Of a DNA stretch of 64,000 bases, positions 8,168-16,753 are shown one piece after another. The stretch's first letter is position 1, and each line of letters opens with the position of its first letter. Position numbers and translations under genes: made by a program. This DNA is from Pseudoalteromonas aurantia 208. GTDB taxonomy: Bacteria; Pseudomonadota; Gammaproteobacteria; Enterobacterales; Alteromonadaceae. Under the pieces are notes generated by a model. It was not told where the DNA came from. It ran no database searches and saw only the letters and a list, made by a program, of their open reading frames with translations. Location: the NCBI RefSeq assembly GCF_014858725.1, contig NZ_AQGV01000015.1:1116001-1180000 (forward strand), written 5' to 3'.

Positions 8168-8199
8168 AAAGGCGAAATAGCTATTGCCATTTCGCCTTT
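8168..8199 (-). terminator. Rho-independent terminator of the TonB receptor gene
   Basis: An 11-bp perfect stem (8168-8178 with 8189-8199) with a 10-base loop. On the minus strand it is followed by a T-rich tail (TTTTTATTTTTA), starting about 20 bases after the receptor's stop codon. Confidence 0.85.
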
Positions 8200-8218
8200 G
8201 CTGCTGGGTTACAGTAAA

Positions 8219-10864
8219 TTAGAACGTATATGTTGCTTTAACGTAATAGAAGCCACCATTAATCCCGTACGGAGAGGTTTCATAATACTTTCCACCCCAG
8301 TTATTATTCGGAATGCCTGTTGCACCCACAAAATCTAACTTTTCAGGCTCTTGGTCAAATAGGTTGTTTGCGCCGACACTGATACTCACTGACTCAGTTG
8401 CAAAATAGGTGACTTCAGCATCGATAGTTACAGAAGCATCAGCAATTTTTGCAGTTTGGTCGAAATCAACGTGTACGCCTTGATACTCACCAAAGTAGTT
8501 AGCACGTACGAATGAAGACACGGTTTCCCACTGCGAAGACCACGTAAATGATGAGCGGTGTTTAGGTAAGTCTTCTTCTAAGCGTTTTACTTTGAAGTCA
8601 CCGGTAATTGCAGAAAACTTATCTACCGTAGTCTCATTCCAGTTGTAAGCAAATGCAAATGTTGAGTAACCATCTAATAAATCCATAGAGTAGTTTGCAA
8701 CAACGTCTACACCCTGCGTCGTGGTATCAAAGTCATTGGTGAAAAAGCTTACTTGGGCTAATCCATCAACATTTGGTACGCCAGCCGCTTTAAGTGCTGT
8801 TTTGTCTGCCTGTGTCAGCTCAATCTTTTCTGATTGACTAATACGGTCAGTTACTTCGATGTTGTAGTAATCTACTGTTAAGAATAAATCACCAGATTGG
8901 TAAACGGCACCAAACGTATAGCTTTGCGATTCTTCTGGTTGTAGTTCACTACCACCAAGTTGCACTGCGATCGGATTTGTCGGTGGTAATAAAGCTGAAT
9001 CAACTAAAACTCCACTGCTTAAGTTGGTTTGTACGTTACTTACATTTGCTTGGCCAACTGTGGGTGCTCTAAAACCAGTACTGATTGAACCTCGCAGAGA
9101 TAAGTCGTCGGTTGCTTGATATTGTGCAGTTACTTTGTAGTTTGTGGTAGAGCCAAATGAATCGTAATCTTCATAGCGCAGTGCCCAACCCATCAAAAAC
9201 TCGTCAGTAAAAGGTGTTTCAATATCGATATACGCGCCGTAGTTACGACGGGTAAATACACCTGCTGCTGAAGGCTGGAATCCTGGGAAGCCATTTGACC
9301 CAATACCAAAACCTTGTTGTGTTAATGGGCCTGGTAAGAATGAGGCTTCATCACCTGAAACGACTTCGAACGACTCCTCATGCCACTCAAGACCAGCCGC
9401 AACGTTGACTTCATAGGCTAAATCGAAATCGTAGCCTTTTGAAATATCAGCATTAAAATTCTTTTCTAGTTGAATATATTTACCTGGGCTGAAATCTTGT
9501 GGGCTATCTGGGCCTAAAGATGCATTCACTGTGTTAGTAATAAAATACCGTGATTCATTGCGTCCCACAGAGCCGCTTAAGTCGAAATATGCACCTTCAA
9601 AGTAACCTTCATCGATTTCACCTTTTGTACCAACAGTGAAAGAGGTATCTGTTATGTTACCACCAAAAAACGGCGTGAAACCAGCCGGTAATACTTGGTT
9701 AAATGCAAAACAATTGGCAGCAGTCAGTGAATCTAACGCAGCTTGATCAGGTAAACCATTACTGCCAATTTCGACAACAGGGCAGTTTAATTGTTGATCA
9801 TAGCCATCGAGTGAGCCAACGAGTATGGTAGGCATTGCGGCATCCCATAACTTTTGTTGTTCAACATCATTAGGATCGCGGCGTGAAGGTGTGCCATTTA
9901 CATTACGTATCACACCTCCGTATACACCTGGGCGAGTTGTTGGGTTACGATAGTAAAATCCACCTCGTACATCTCGTTCAGAGTAGTTACCAAACATATA
10001 AAATTGGTCATTGTTTGATAAGTCTAAACCGACATTAGCAAATAAAGAGATATCATCATTAATTTCAGGTGCACCCCAAACTTGGGCTGGGTCTCGAACG
10101 CCTTCTAAGCCTGCCGAAGCAAATGCTGCCGCATCAGGGCGTTGTACGCTGCGACTCGTTGGATCGGCTTCTTTGTATTGGAAACTTAAGTTCGCGAAAC
10201 CGTCATCAGAAAAGGGTAAACCAACGTTACCTTCGTACGTTGTTGCGTCACCGTCTCCTTCGAAGTATTGACCTTTCTTAACTGAGAAACTGCCGCCTTC
10301 AGATGCATCTTTTAAAACAAAGTTAATTACACCTGCAATTGCATCAGAACCATATTGTGCAGCTGCACCGTCACGTAGAACCTCAACTTGTTTCAGTGCA
10401 ATACTGGGTATCGTTGAAATATCTGGTCCTTGGGCTCCATCATTGATGCCACCGCCCAAAAATGCAATAACAGATGAACGGTGACGACGTTTACCATTCA
10501 ATAAAATGAGCGTGCTATCGGCTGGTAAGCCACGTAAGTTCGCCGGACGTACTAAAGAAGCGGCATCACTAATTGGATTTTGGTGAACATTTAGCGATGG
10601 CACGGAGCCTTTTAGTAACTCAAGCATATCATCGCCACCACCTTTTGATAGTTCCTCGCCACCGATGATGTCGATTGGAACTGGTGAGTCACCAACCGAA
10701 CGAGGCGCAGCCCGAGAGCCAACGACGGCAATTTTTTCTATTTTCTTGTCGGTTGCTTCATCCCCCTCCGCAGCGATAGCTGACGTTGACATAATGCCCA
10801 TTGTGGCAGTTGAAGCTAGCGCGTACGTTAAAGCACGGCTTACCTTATTTAATTGTAATTTCAT
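8219..10864 (-). CDS. TonB-dependent outer-membrane receptor
   Basis: An 881-residue TonB-dependent receptor. A signal peptide of about 31 residues ends SAIAAEG. A TonB-box-like segment (KIAVVGSRA) is followed by the plug domain at about 55-180, with LLNGKRRHRSS, ALKQVEVLRDGAAAQYGSDAIAGVINFVLKD, and then a 22-strand barrel ending in an aromatic residue (YVKATYTF). Such receptors import siderophores, vitamins, oligosaccharides or peptides using TonB energy. No neighbouring gene names the ligand. The start has GGGGAAACAGG just upstream, a leader like those of the two Oar-like receptors in this window. Ends in a strong terminator. Confidence 0.92.
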   Translation of the reverse strand: MKLQLNKVSRALTYALASTATMGIMSTSAIAAEGDEATDKKIEKIAVVGSRAAPRSVGDSPVPIDIIGGEELSKGGGDDMLELLKGSVPSLNVHQNPISDAASLVRPANLRGLPADSTLILLNGKRRHRSSVIAFLGGGINDGAQGPDISTIPSIALKQVEVLRDGAAAQYGSDAIAGVINFVLKDASEGGSFSVKKGQYFEGDGDATTYEGNVGLPFSDDGFANLSFQYKEADPTSRSVQRPDAAAFASAGLEGVRDPAQVWGAPEINDDISLFANVGLDLSNNDQFYMFGNYSERDVRGGFYYRNPTTRPGVYGGVIRNVNGTPSRRDPNDVEQQKLWDAAMPTILVGSLDGYDQQLNCPVVEIGSNGLPDQAALDSLTAANCFAFNQVLPAGFTPFFGGNITDTSFTVGTKGEIDEGYFEGAYFDLSGSVGRNESRYFITNTVNASLGPDSPQDFSPGKYIQLEKNFNADISKGYDFDLAYEVNVAAGLEWHEESFEVVSGDEASFLPGPLTQQGFGIGSNGFPGFQPSAAGVFTRRNYGAYIDIETPFTDEFLMGWALRYEDYDSFGSTTNYKVTAQYQATDDLSLRGSISTGFRAPTVGQANVSNVQTNLSSGVLVDSALLPPTNPIAVQLGGSELQPEESQSYTFGAVYQSGDLFLTVDYYNIEVTDRISQSEKIELTQADKTALKAAGVPNVDGLAQVSFFTNDFDTTTQGVDVVANYSMDLLDGYSTFAFAYNWNETTVDKFSAITGDFKVKRLEEDLPKHRSSFTWSSQWETVSSFVRANYFGEYQGVHVDFDQTAKIADASVTIDAEVTYFATESVSISVGANNLFDQEPEKLDFVGATGIPNNNWGGKYYETSPYGINGGFYYVKATYTF

Positions 10865-10957
10865 CCTGTTTCCCCAGTTGTTCTATTGTTGTCATAAGTT
10901 AAATAGAGCTCGGTATTATTATTTGAGCTTCTGAATATATACATATCATTAACTTAG

Positions 10958-10978
10958 GATGCAAATTAAATTTGCATC
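10958..10978. promoter_or_regulatory. Perfect 9-bp inverted repeat upstream of the TonB receptor gene
   Basis: GATGCAAAT and ATTTGCATC flank a 3-base spacer, about 95 bp upstream of the receptor start and about 120 bp after the end of the small OXLD1-like gene (same strand). It could be an operator for the receptor or the end of the preceding transcript. On the plus strand it is followed by CTTTTC. Confidence 0.4.
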
Positions 10979-11099
10979 TTTTCAAACTTAGCAGTGTTTT
11001 TAATAAAGGCAAATATTTTGATAAGTTTATGTAATTAAATGAGGTTTTTGGTTGTTTTTTGAACTTTTCATCGAGGGGAATCAGTATTTTTCTAAAGGT

Positions 11100-11279
11100 T
11101 TAGTTAGATTTCTCCAATATTTCACTCTTTTGAACGCTTATTATCCATGCTTTTCGAGCGACACGGTACTCATCCCATACACAAGGACAGCAACTGCCGC
11201 CCCCACAGCAATCATCAGAACGTGGCTTGATTGGTTCTGGAAGGGGAGTATCAATATTTTGATTATTAAGCTCAGACAT
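11100..11279 (-). CDS. Small oxidoreductase-like (OXLD1-type) cysteine-rich protein
   Basis: A 59-residue protein matching the 'oxidoreductase-like' N-terminal domain (PF09791) pattern: PLPEPIKPRSDDCCGGGSC, then CPCVWDEY. The paired cysteines, the Pro-rich lead-in and the CVWD(E/L)Y ending are the family hallmark and suggest metal or iron-sulfur binding, though no biochemical function is established. A GTG start ten residues earlier is possible; ATG 11279 (MSELNNQ) gives the usual architecture. Divergent from the LETM1-like gene with a 94-nt gap. Confidence 0.75.
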   Translation of the reverse strand: MSELNNQNIDTPLPEPIKPRSDDCCGGGSCCPCVWDEYRVARKAWIISVQKSEILEKSN

Positions 11280-11373
11280 AATGCGTGCAGTAATTAAGAC
11301 TAAAATCACATAGTAACATAGGTCTTTCTTTTGCTACACTGTCTTCATTATACATACGTGTTTATAAGTGATA

Positions 11374-11745
11374 ATGCGCCTAATTAGAGTAGTTCATAAG
11401 GCTCCGTTGAGAGTTGCAAAAATAACAAAGCGAAAACAACAAGTGCGCTTGAGGCGTACAATGTTGGCTCTTAAAGGTGCTTTAGCTCAAGAAAAGCAAG
11501 AGACAAAAGAGATGCTCACAATCTATAAACGCTATACGATGGGGGAAGGAAATAAATCAGACTTAAAGGTGGCGAATAAGCAGCTCGTCGATATTTTGAA
11601 AGGGCTTGGTCTTGGTGTGTTTGCTGTTTTACCGTTTGCGCCTATTACGATTCCATTGATCGTAAAATTAGGACAATGGGTTGGTGTTGATGTATTACCG
11701 AGTTCTTTTTCCGTCAATAACAAGTCAAATCATAACCGTAAATAA
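11374..11745 (+). CDS. Small LETM1-like membrane protein
   Basis: A protein of about 123 residues with a strongly basic N-terminus (RVAKITKRKQQVRLRRT), a central charged helix, then a hydrophobic helix (about residues 70-100) leading to GVDVLPSSF. The order YKRY, a charged helix, a hydrophobic LLPFAPITIP-like helix and LPS(S/T)F resembles the core of LETM1-like proteins of mitochondria and bacteria. No function is assigned in bacteria; a single-pass or peripheral inner-membrane protein is inferred. GTG 11368 is an alternative start two codons upstream. Confidence 0.6.
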   Translation: MRLIRVVHKAPLRVAKITKRKQQVRLRRTMLALKGALAQEKQETKEMLTIYKRYTMGEGNKSDLKVANKQLVDILKGLGLGVFAVLPFAPITIPLIVKLGQWVGVDVLPSSFSVNNKSNHNRK

Positions 11746-11804
11746 GTGATCTCGAACGCGTAACTTGGTATTCTAAATTTAGAATTTACCAGATAGAGAG
11801 TATT

Positions 11805-13172
11805 ATGCGCGGATTACTTGTCCACTCTGATCAAGGAACACCCTTACACTTTGTTGAGAAAGCCCAATTAGACAATTGGCTAAACAACCAAACTCAATAT
11901 GTTGCGAATGTAGTTAATGCATGTCGCAGTCAATCATCACCAGTATTTACCATTACAGATGTGAATAGCAGCGAATTGCAGTTGGTCCTGTGTGTAGTGG
12001 ATGAACTGGAAAGCATGTGGTTAGCTGGAGATCTTGCTAAGCAATTACCGAAAGGTCAGTATCAAATTCAAGGAGCACATGAGTTTGTAGAGCAACAGGC
12101 GCTTAGCTTTATTCTCGGTGCTTATCAGTTCTCAGCTTATAAATCGTTACCTAAAATAGAGGCGTGCTTAGCAGTCAGCGACGCGGCAATATTTAAGAAA
12201 GTATATCAACAAGCTGAGTCAATTTACTTAGTTCGAGACTTAGTGAATACACCAGCGGCAGATATGATGCCTCAGCATCTTGCTGAGACAATGATTGAGC
12301 TAGCAGAGCGCTTTGATGGGCAGTTTAACGAACTGATTGGTGATGAGTTACTCGAACATAATTATCCGACTGTGCATATGGTTGGACGTGCAAGTGATAA
12401 CAAGCCACGGTTGCTAGATTTGGTTTGGGGGAATGAGTCGCATGCAAAACTCACCCTAGTGGGCAAAGGCGTTTGTTTTGACTCGGGTGGCTTGGACTTA
12501 AAACCAGCTGCTGGTATGCGCAATATGAAAAAAGATATGGGCGGAGCTGCTCATGTTATCGGTTTAGCACAAATGATTATGGCTGCTAATTTACCGGTAC
12601 GCCTAAGAGTGTTAGTACCTGCTGTTGAAAACGCGGTGTCACGCAATGCATTTAGACCAGGTGATGTTATTAAAACGCGTAAAGGTATTACTGTAGAAAT
12701 TGATAACACAGATGCTGAAGGGCGTTTGATCTTGTGTGATGCACTCGCAGAAGCGCAAAATGACAAACCTGACTTGTTAATGGATTTTGCGACACTGACG
12801 GGCGCGTGCAGAGTTGCGTTAGGTACTGAGTTACCAGGCTTTTTTAGTACAGATCACACTGTAGCAAGTGGGCTTGTTGAACAGGGGTTACTTAATCAAG
12901 ATCCCGTTTGGCAGCTGCCTTTGTTTGATCAATACAAAGGATTATTTAAAAGTGAAATAGCTGATATTTCTAACTGTGGTTCAACCCCATTTGGTGGCGC
13001 TATCACGGCTGCACTGTACTTAAAAGAGTTTGTTGAACCTGCACAAACACCTTGGGTACATTTTGATGTGATGGCTTGGAATGTTCGCTCATTACCGGGT
13101 CGTCCAGCAGGTGGGGAAGGGTTAGGCTTACGTGCAACCTTTTCTTATTTAGAAAAACGTTATTCGGCATAA
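11805..13172 (+). CDS. M17-family leucyl aminopeptidase
   Basis: A 455-residue cytosolic metallo-aminopeptidase. The C-terminal catalytic domain has the M17 features VGKGVCFDSGG with the metal-binding Lys (about 221) and Asp, KKDMGGAAHV, and the diagnostic NTDAEGRL (301-308). The two-zinc centre removes N-terminal amino acids during peptide turnover. The N-terminal part (about 1-140) is the less conserved domain. Length lies between PepB (about 427) and PepA (about 503), so the exact subfamily is not assigned. Followed by a strong hairpin and a gene-free gap before the convergent pepD. Confidence 0.9.
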   Translation: MRGLLVHSDQGTPLHFVEKAQLDNWLNNQTQYVANVVNACRSQSSPVFTITDVNSSELQLVLCVVDELESMWLAGDLAKQLPKGQYQIQGAHEFVEQQALSFILGAYQFSAYKSLPKIEACLAVSDAAIFKKVYQQAESIYLVRDLVNTPAADMMPQHLAETMIELAERFDGQFNELIGDELLEHNYPTVHMVGRASDNKPRLLDLVWGNESHAKLTLVGKGVCFDSGGLDLKPAAGMRNMKKDMGGAAHVIGLAQMIMAANLPVRLRVLVPAVENAVSRNAFRPGDVIKTRKGITVEIDNTDAEGRLILCDALAEAQNDKPDLLMDFATLTGACRVALGTELPGFFSTDHTVASGLVEQGLLNQDPVWQLPLFDQYKGLFKSEIADISNCGSTPFGGAITAALYLKEFVEPAQTPWVHFDVMAWNVRSLPGRPAGGEGLGLRATFSYLEKRYSA

Positions 13173-13176
13173 TATT

Positions 13177-13211
13177 GCAAGAGTGTGGTGATCCACACAT
13201 CGCACTCTTGC
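13177..13211 (+). terminator. Long hairpin after the M17 aminopeptidase gene
   Basis: GCAAGAGTG (13177-13185) pairs with CACTCTTGC (13203-13211), and the interior TGTGG/CCACA pairs again. It starts 4 nt after the stop codon. The following bases (GCTTCTATATCTTG) are only moderately T-rich. Confidence 0.6.
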
Positions 13212-13453
13212 GCTTCTATATCTTGTGCTCAAGGTATAATTCAAAGCGGTAAACATAGTCTTGTTGTCTATGTTTTCGGATCCAAATAAATAGTCGCGTT
13301 AACCAGCTCTGCTAGGTCAGCCTAACTTAAGTCTGTACATTACCATCAAGTATATATGATTCGAAGAGAATAGGGACACCAAAGGCTAAAGGGACCATTT
13401 GCTTTGTAGAGCGAACAGTTTAAATAAAAATTCCAAGACTATTGTAAGCAGAG

Positions 13454-13486
13454 CCTTTACCAATAATGAGTAAATATTGGTAAAGG
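13454..13486 (-). terminator. 12-bp inverted repeat after pepD
   Basis: CCTTTACCAATA and TATTGGTAAAGG around a 9-base loop, 17 bp beyond the pepD stop codon. A perfect stem but no clear T-run. Likely a transcript end for pepD. Confidence 0.5.
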
Positions 13487-13503
13487 GTATACCTAACTTT
13501 CAG

Positions 13504-14973
13504 TTATTTCGCTGGAATATTTTCTAATATCGCTTTCATTTGCTGCCAATATAGGCCAACGGTATCAATTTTCACCTTTTCGTCAGGTGAATGGGGGAAC
13601 TTGATAGTTGGACCAAAAGATATCATATCCATTTCGGGATAAGGCTTTTTGAATAATCCACACTCAAGGCCGGCATGGATCACCATGATATGTGGTTTTC
13701 TTCCGTAAATACCTTCATACACATCGCGGAAAATATGCAGTATTTTCGAGTCAGGCTCAGGTTTCCAACCCGGATATGCGCCTGAAAATACGATGTTGGC
13801 GCCAGCTAACTCTGCCAATGAATTTAGGTGCCCTTCAACGTCAGAGCGACCTGAGTCGATTAAAGAGCGAATTAAGCACAGCACTTCGAATTCGTCGGTA
13901 CGTGTATTGATCACACCCATGTTAAGTGATGTCTCAACGACACCAGCAATATCGTCACTCATTCTGATCACGCCATTAGGACATGCATTCATAAGCGCTA
14001 AAACTCGCTGCTTAGTTTCGTCGCTCATTGGTAATTCAGTGGAGGATGAAGGTGTGCAGTCGAACGTTAAAGTTGTTTCGATAGAGGCAAGTTCTTGCGA
14101 GATAAGTTGAAGGTATTCATCGACGGAAGTTTCAAAAGCAGTAAGTTGAGAGGTCGCGATCGATATTTCAGCATAAGCTTCTCGTGGAATCGCATTTCTT
14201 AATGAACCGCCTTTAAAGCTAATGAGCTGAAATGGGGTGCTCTGAACATGGTTCTTTAAAAAACGTGAAAGCAACTTATTAGCATTGGCACGACCAGTAT
14301 GAATATCGACACCTGAATGGCCTCCTTTGAGTCCTTTTAAAGTGAGTGTAACAATGGTTTGGTGTTCACTAGCCTGTACTCTGTCAATTGGTAAGGTGAT
14401 CGTAGCATCTACGCCACCGGCACAGCCCATGTAGATTTCACCTTCTTGTTCTGAATCGGTATTTAATAATATTTCGCCTTCTAGATAGCCAGCTTCTAAG
14501 CCAAAGGCACCCGTCATACCTGCTTCTTCGTCGATCGTCAGCAGCACTTCAAGAGGGCCATGATTTATGTCATTTGCAGCAAGTACAGCTAGGCAAGATG
14601 CCATTCCCATACCATTGTCTGCGCCTAGGGTTGTGCCAGTTGCAGTAACCCATTCTCCATCAACATATGGACGGATCGGGTCTGTTGTGAAGTCATGATC
14701 AACATCGTCGTTCTTTTGTGGAACCATATCAATATGTGCTTGTAAAACAACCGGTGTGATATTTTCCATGCCAGATGTAGCTGCTTTTCTGATGAAAACA
14801 TTACCAGTAGGGTCTCTTCGAACGTCCAGACCTTGCTCATTTGCCCAGTTAATAATGAATTGTGCAAGCGCTTCTTCATATTTTGATGGATGTGGAATAG
14901 CGCAAATTTGATCGAAGAACTGCCAAATAGCCTTTGGTTCAAGTTGAGCGATTTCAGTGTGTTGGGTGAACAA
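13504..14973 (-). CDS. pepD: Aminoacyl-histidine dipeptidase (PepD, M20 family)
   Basis: A 489-residue cytosolic M20 metallopeptidase that cleaves dipeptides such as carnosine and Xaa-His. Zinc-site motifs: AHIDMVPQ (H80, D82), GADNGMG (bridging D119), the catalytic DEEAG pair (E149/E150), NTDSE (D173) and a C-terminal HAGLECG with the last histidine. The insert GGHSGVDIH is the dimerisation-domain signature of PepD. Length equals the E. coli enzyme (485). Transcribed alone; it converges with the M17 aminopeptidase, so two peptide-salvage genes sit tail to tail. Confidence 0.94.
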   Translation of the reverse strand: MFTQHTEIAQLEPKAIWQFFDQICAIPHPSKYEEALAQFIINWANEQGLDVRRDPTGNVFIRKAATSGMENITPVVLQAHIDMVPQKNDDVDHDFTTDPIRPYVDGEWVTATGTTLGADNGMGMASCLAVLAANDINHGPLEVLLTIDEEAGMTGAFGLEAGYLEGEILLNTDSEQEGEIYMGCAGGVDATITLPIDRVQASEHQTIVTLTLKGLKGGHSGVDIHTGRANANKLLSRFLKNHVQSTPFQLISFKGGSLRNAIPREAYAEISIATSQLTAFETSVDEYLQLISQELASIETTLTFDCTPSSSTELPMSDETKQRVLALMNACPNGVIRMSDDIAGVVETSLNMGVINTRTDEFEVLCLIRSLIDSGRSDVEGHLNSLAELAGANIVFSGAYPGWKPEPDSKILHIFRDVYEGIYGRKPHIMVIHAGLECGLFKKPYPEMDMISFGPTIKFPHSPDEKVKIDTVGLYWQQMKAILENIPAK

Positions 14974-15040
14974 GGTTGTCCCCTTAAGTGAGTAAAGTTT
15001 TTATTATTTTACCACTGGATTAGGGGACAAAGGAATAACT

Positions 15041-16105
15041 TTATTGACATGCCTTTACAGCATGCTCTATTAGCTGTAGGCCCGTTTTATCGGTATCAGG
15101 CAGTTTGGCGTCACTTATATTAATAGGGGTTGTGCGCTCACCCCACTTAATGTAGCTTGCCGCCCATGTTAAGCCTGCGCCAAATGCTGCAGACATAATA
15201 TTACTATGTGGCTTTATCAAACCCTGCTCTACAGCTTCACATAATGCAATGGCAATCGTCGCAGCCGAGGTATTACCGTATTTATCGATGTTAACCATGA
15301 CTTTGTCATCGTTTATATCAAGGCGTTGTTGCATTGCCTGGATAATTCGTAAGTTTGCTTGATGCGGAACCAGAACATCGATATCAGATAAGGTTAATTG
15401 AGCTTGATTTAGCACGTCATCACATGCTTCACTCATGCCTTTTACAGCGCGTTTAAAGATTTCACGACCTTCAAAAAGTAATTCAGAAGGGCCTGTTGGA
15501 TTATATTTATTCATATCGGTACCATAATTTTCGATGTGAAGAATATTGCGATCAGTGCTATCGCATCCGGTTTTAGACCCTAACAGACCGCTAGGTGTTT
15601 CGCTTGCTTCAAGCACAACAGCGCCTGCACCATCGCCAAAAAGGACCGCACTATCACGTTTTGCCCAATTGACATACCAAGTCATGCGCTCTGCTGCAAC
15701 AACGACCGCGCGTTTAATCATACCAGCTTGAATTTGCGCCGTCGCATTTTGTATAGCATACAAAAATCCAGAGCATGCGGCATTGGTATCGCATGCTGCT
15801 GCGCCTTGTGCCCCAATGTTTTTTTGTACCAAAGATGCGGTATTAGCAACCATCGTAGATGGTGTGCAAGTGGCCAGTAATACCAGGTCGATATCTGAGC
15901 CATCGATACCAGCACAGGCTAGCGCATGTTGACTGGCTACCGTTGCCAATTCAGCGGTGCTTACATGACTGACGCGACGTTCTTTAATGCCCGTTCGAGT
16001 TGTTATCCACTCGTCATTAGTCTCGACTATCTGACTGATTTCGTCATTAGTAATGGTTGCTGGAGGAATGCATTTCCCCCAGCCCGTAATTTTGGCATAA
16101 ATCAT
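15041..16105 (-). CDS. 3-oxoacyl-ACP synthase III family protein (FabH homologue)
   Basis: A 354-residue KAS III enzyme with the full Cys-His-Asn triad: C111 in [10 protein letters not shown]248 in VPHQANLRI and N278 in YGNTSAA. It opens with a typical FabH pattern ([15 protein letters not shown]). FabH condenses an acyl-CoA primer with malonyl-ACP to start fatty-acid synthesis. This gene is not beside plsX, fabD or acpP and is longer than housekeeping FabH (about 317-320), so it is probably a second, specialised KAS III for an unusual primer or a secondary product. That is inference. The nearest upstream gene is divergent. Confidence 0.88.
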   Translation of the reverse strand: MIYAKITGWGKCIPPATITNDEISQIVETNDEWITTRTGIKERRVSHVSTAELATVASQHALACAGIDGSDIDLVLLATCTPSTMVANTASLVQKNIGAQGAAACDTNAACSGFLYAIQNATAQIQAGMIKRAVVVAAERMTWYVNWAKRDSAVLFGDGAGAVVLEASETPSGLLGSKTGCDSTDRNILHIENYGTDMNKYNPTGPSELLFEGREIFKRAVKGMSEACDDVLNQAQLTLSDIDVLVPHQANLRIIQAMQQRLDINDDKVMVNIDKYGNTSAATIAIALCEAVEQGLIKPHSNIMSAAFGAGLTWAASYIKWGERTTPINISDAKLPDTDKTGLQLIEHAVKACQ

Positions 16106-16248
16106 AATTGTTCTCTATTCTTGTCTGACCAGTCGGGCTAACCCGCATTTATAGCAAACATTGCTTTTCAAAGCCAGTTGATATTGTTAAGCATATAACT
16201 GTGAACTAAACTTTCAATACTTTAGTTAAACTGTCCCGCTTATTTGTT

Positions 16249-16647
16249 ATGACGACAAAAATATCTGAGTCTTTACTTGAACATTTGGTTGAACTTGAAC
16301 GCATCTTATTAGAACCAAGTGTAAGGCAGTCAGTGAATAGGTTAGATCAGCTACTTAGCCCTAATTTTCACGAAATATCAGCCAATGGGTTAATGTTTAA
16401 TAAAGCGCATATAATGTCTAGGCTACCCAGTGAGAAAGTGCCACAGTTTTATAATCAGTCATTTATAGGTCAAATGTTGAGTGCTGATATAGCGCAGCTC
16501 ACTTATCACGCGGCATATCGGCACAGTGCTAGAGCACCCTTGCATTATTCGATTAGAATGTCGATATGGAAAAAGGTCGCTGAGCAGTGGCAACTTATTT
16601 ATCACCAAGGAACTCCTTGCCCAGAGTTTGCACTACAATACGAATAG
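16249..16647 (+). CDS. DUF4440 / NTF2-like small protein
   Basis: A 132-residue protein with an NTF2-like cone fold pattern: an N-terminal helix (LVELERILLEPSVR), then LLSPNFHEISANGLMFNKAHIMSRL, and strands ending SIRMSIWKKVAEQWQLIYHQGTPC. The W-Q-L-I-Y-H-Q-G ending is typical of DUF4440 proteins. These bind small ligands or have accessory enzymatic roles; none can be named. The start ATG lies at 16249 with no strong ribosome-binding site. The RegB-like kinase gene follows after about 106 nt. Confidence 0.75.
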   Translation: MTTKISESLLEHLVELERILLEPSVRQSVNRLDQLLSPNFHEISANGLMFNKAHIMSRLPSEKVPQFYNQSFIGQMLSADIAQLTYHAAYRHSARAPLHYSIRMSIWKKVAEQWQLIYHQGTPCPEFALQYE

Positions 16648-16753
16648 TACTTTATTTGATCTAACACATACCATTCATAGACTATCGCTTGTTATTTGTC
16701 ATGAGTTAGTTAAAGTGACGAGCTTAATTCGTTATCTGGTTTTGCAAATAGGC

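Larger units (their letters stand above)
13173..13503. other. Gene-free gap between two convergent peptidase genes
   Basis: 331 bp without a credible gene. It holds three inverted repeats: a long hairpin at 13177-13211, an 8-bp repeat at 13251-13258/13268-13275, and a 12-bp repeat at 13454-13486. The outer two probably end the converging transcripts. Confidence 0.6.
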
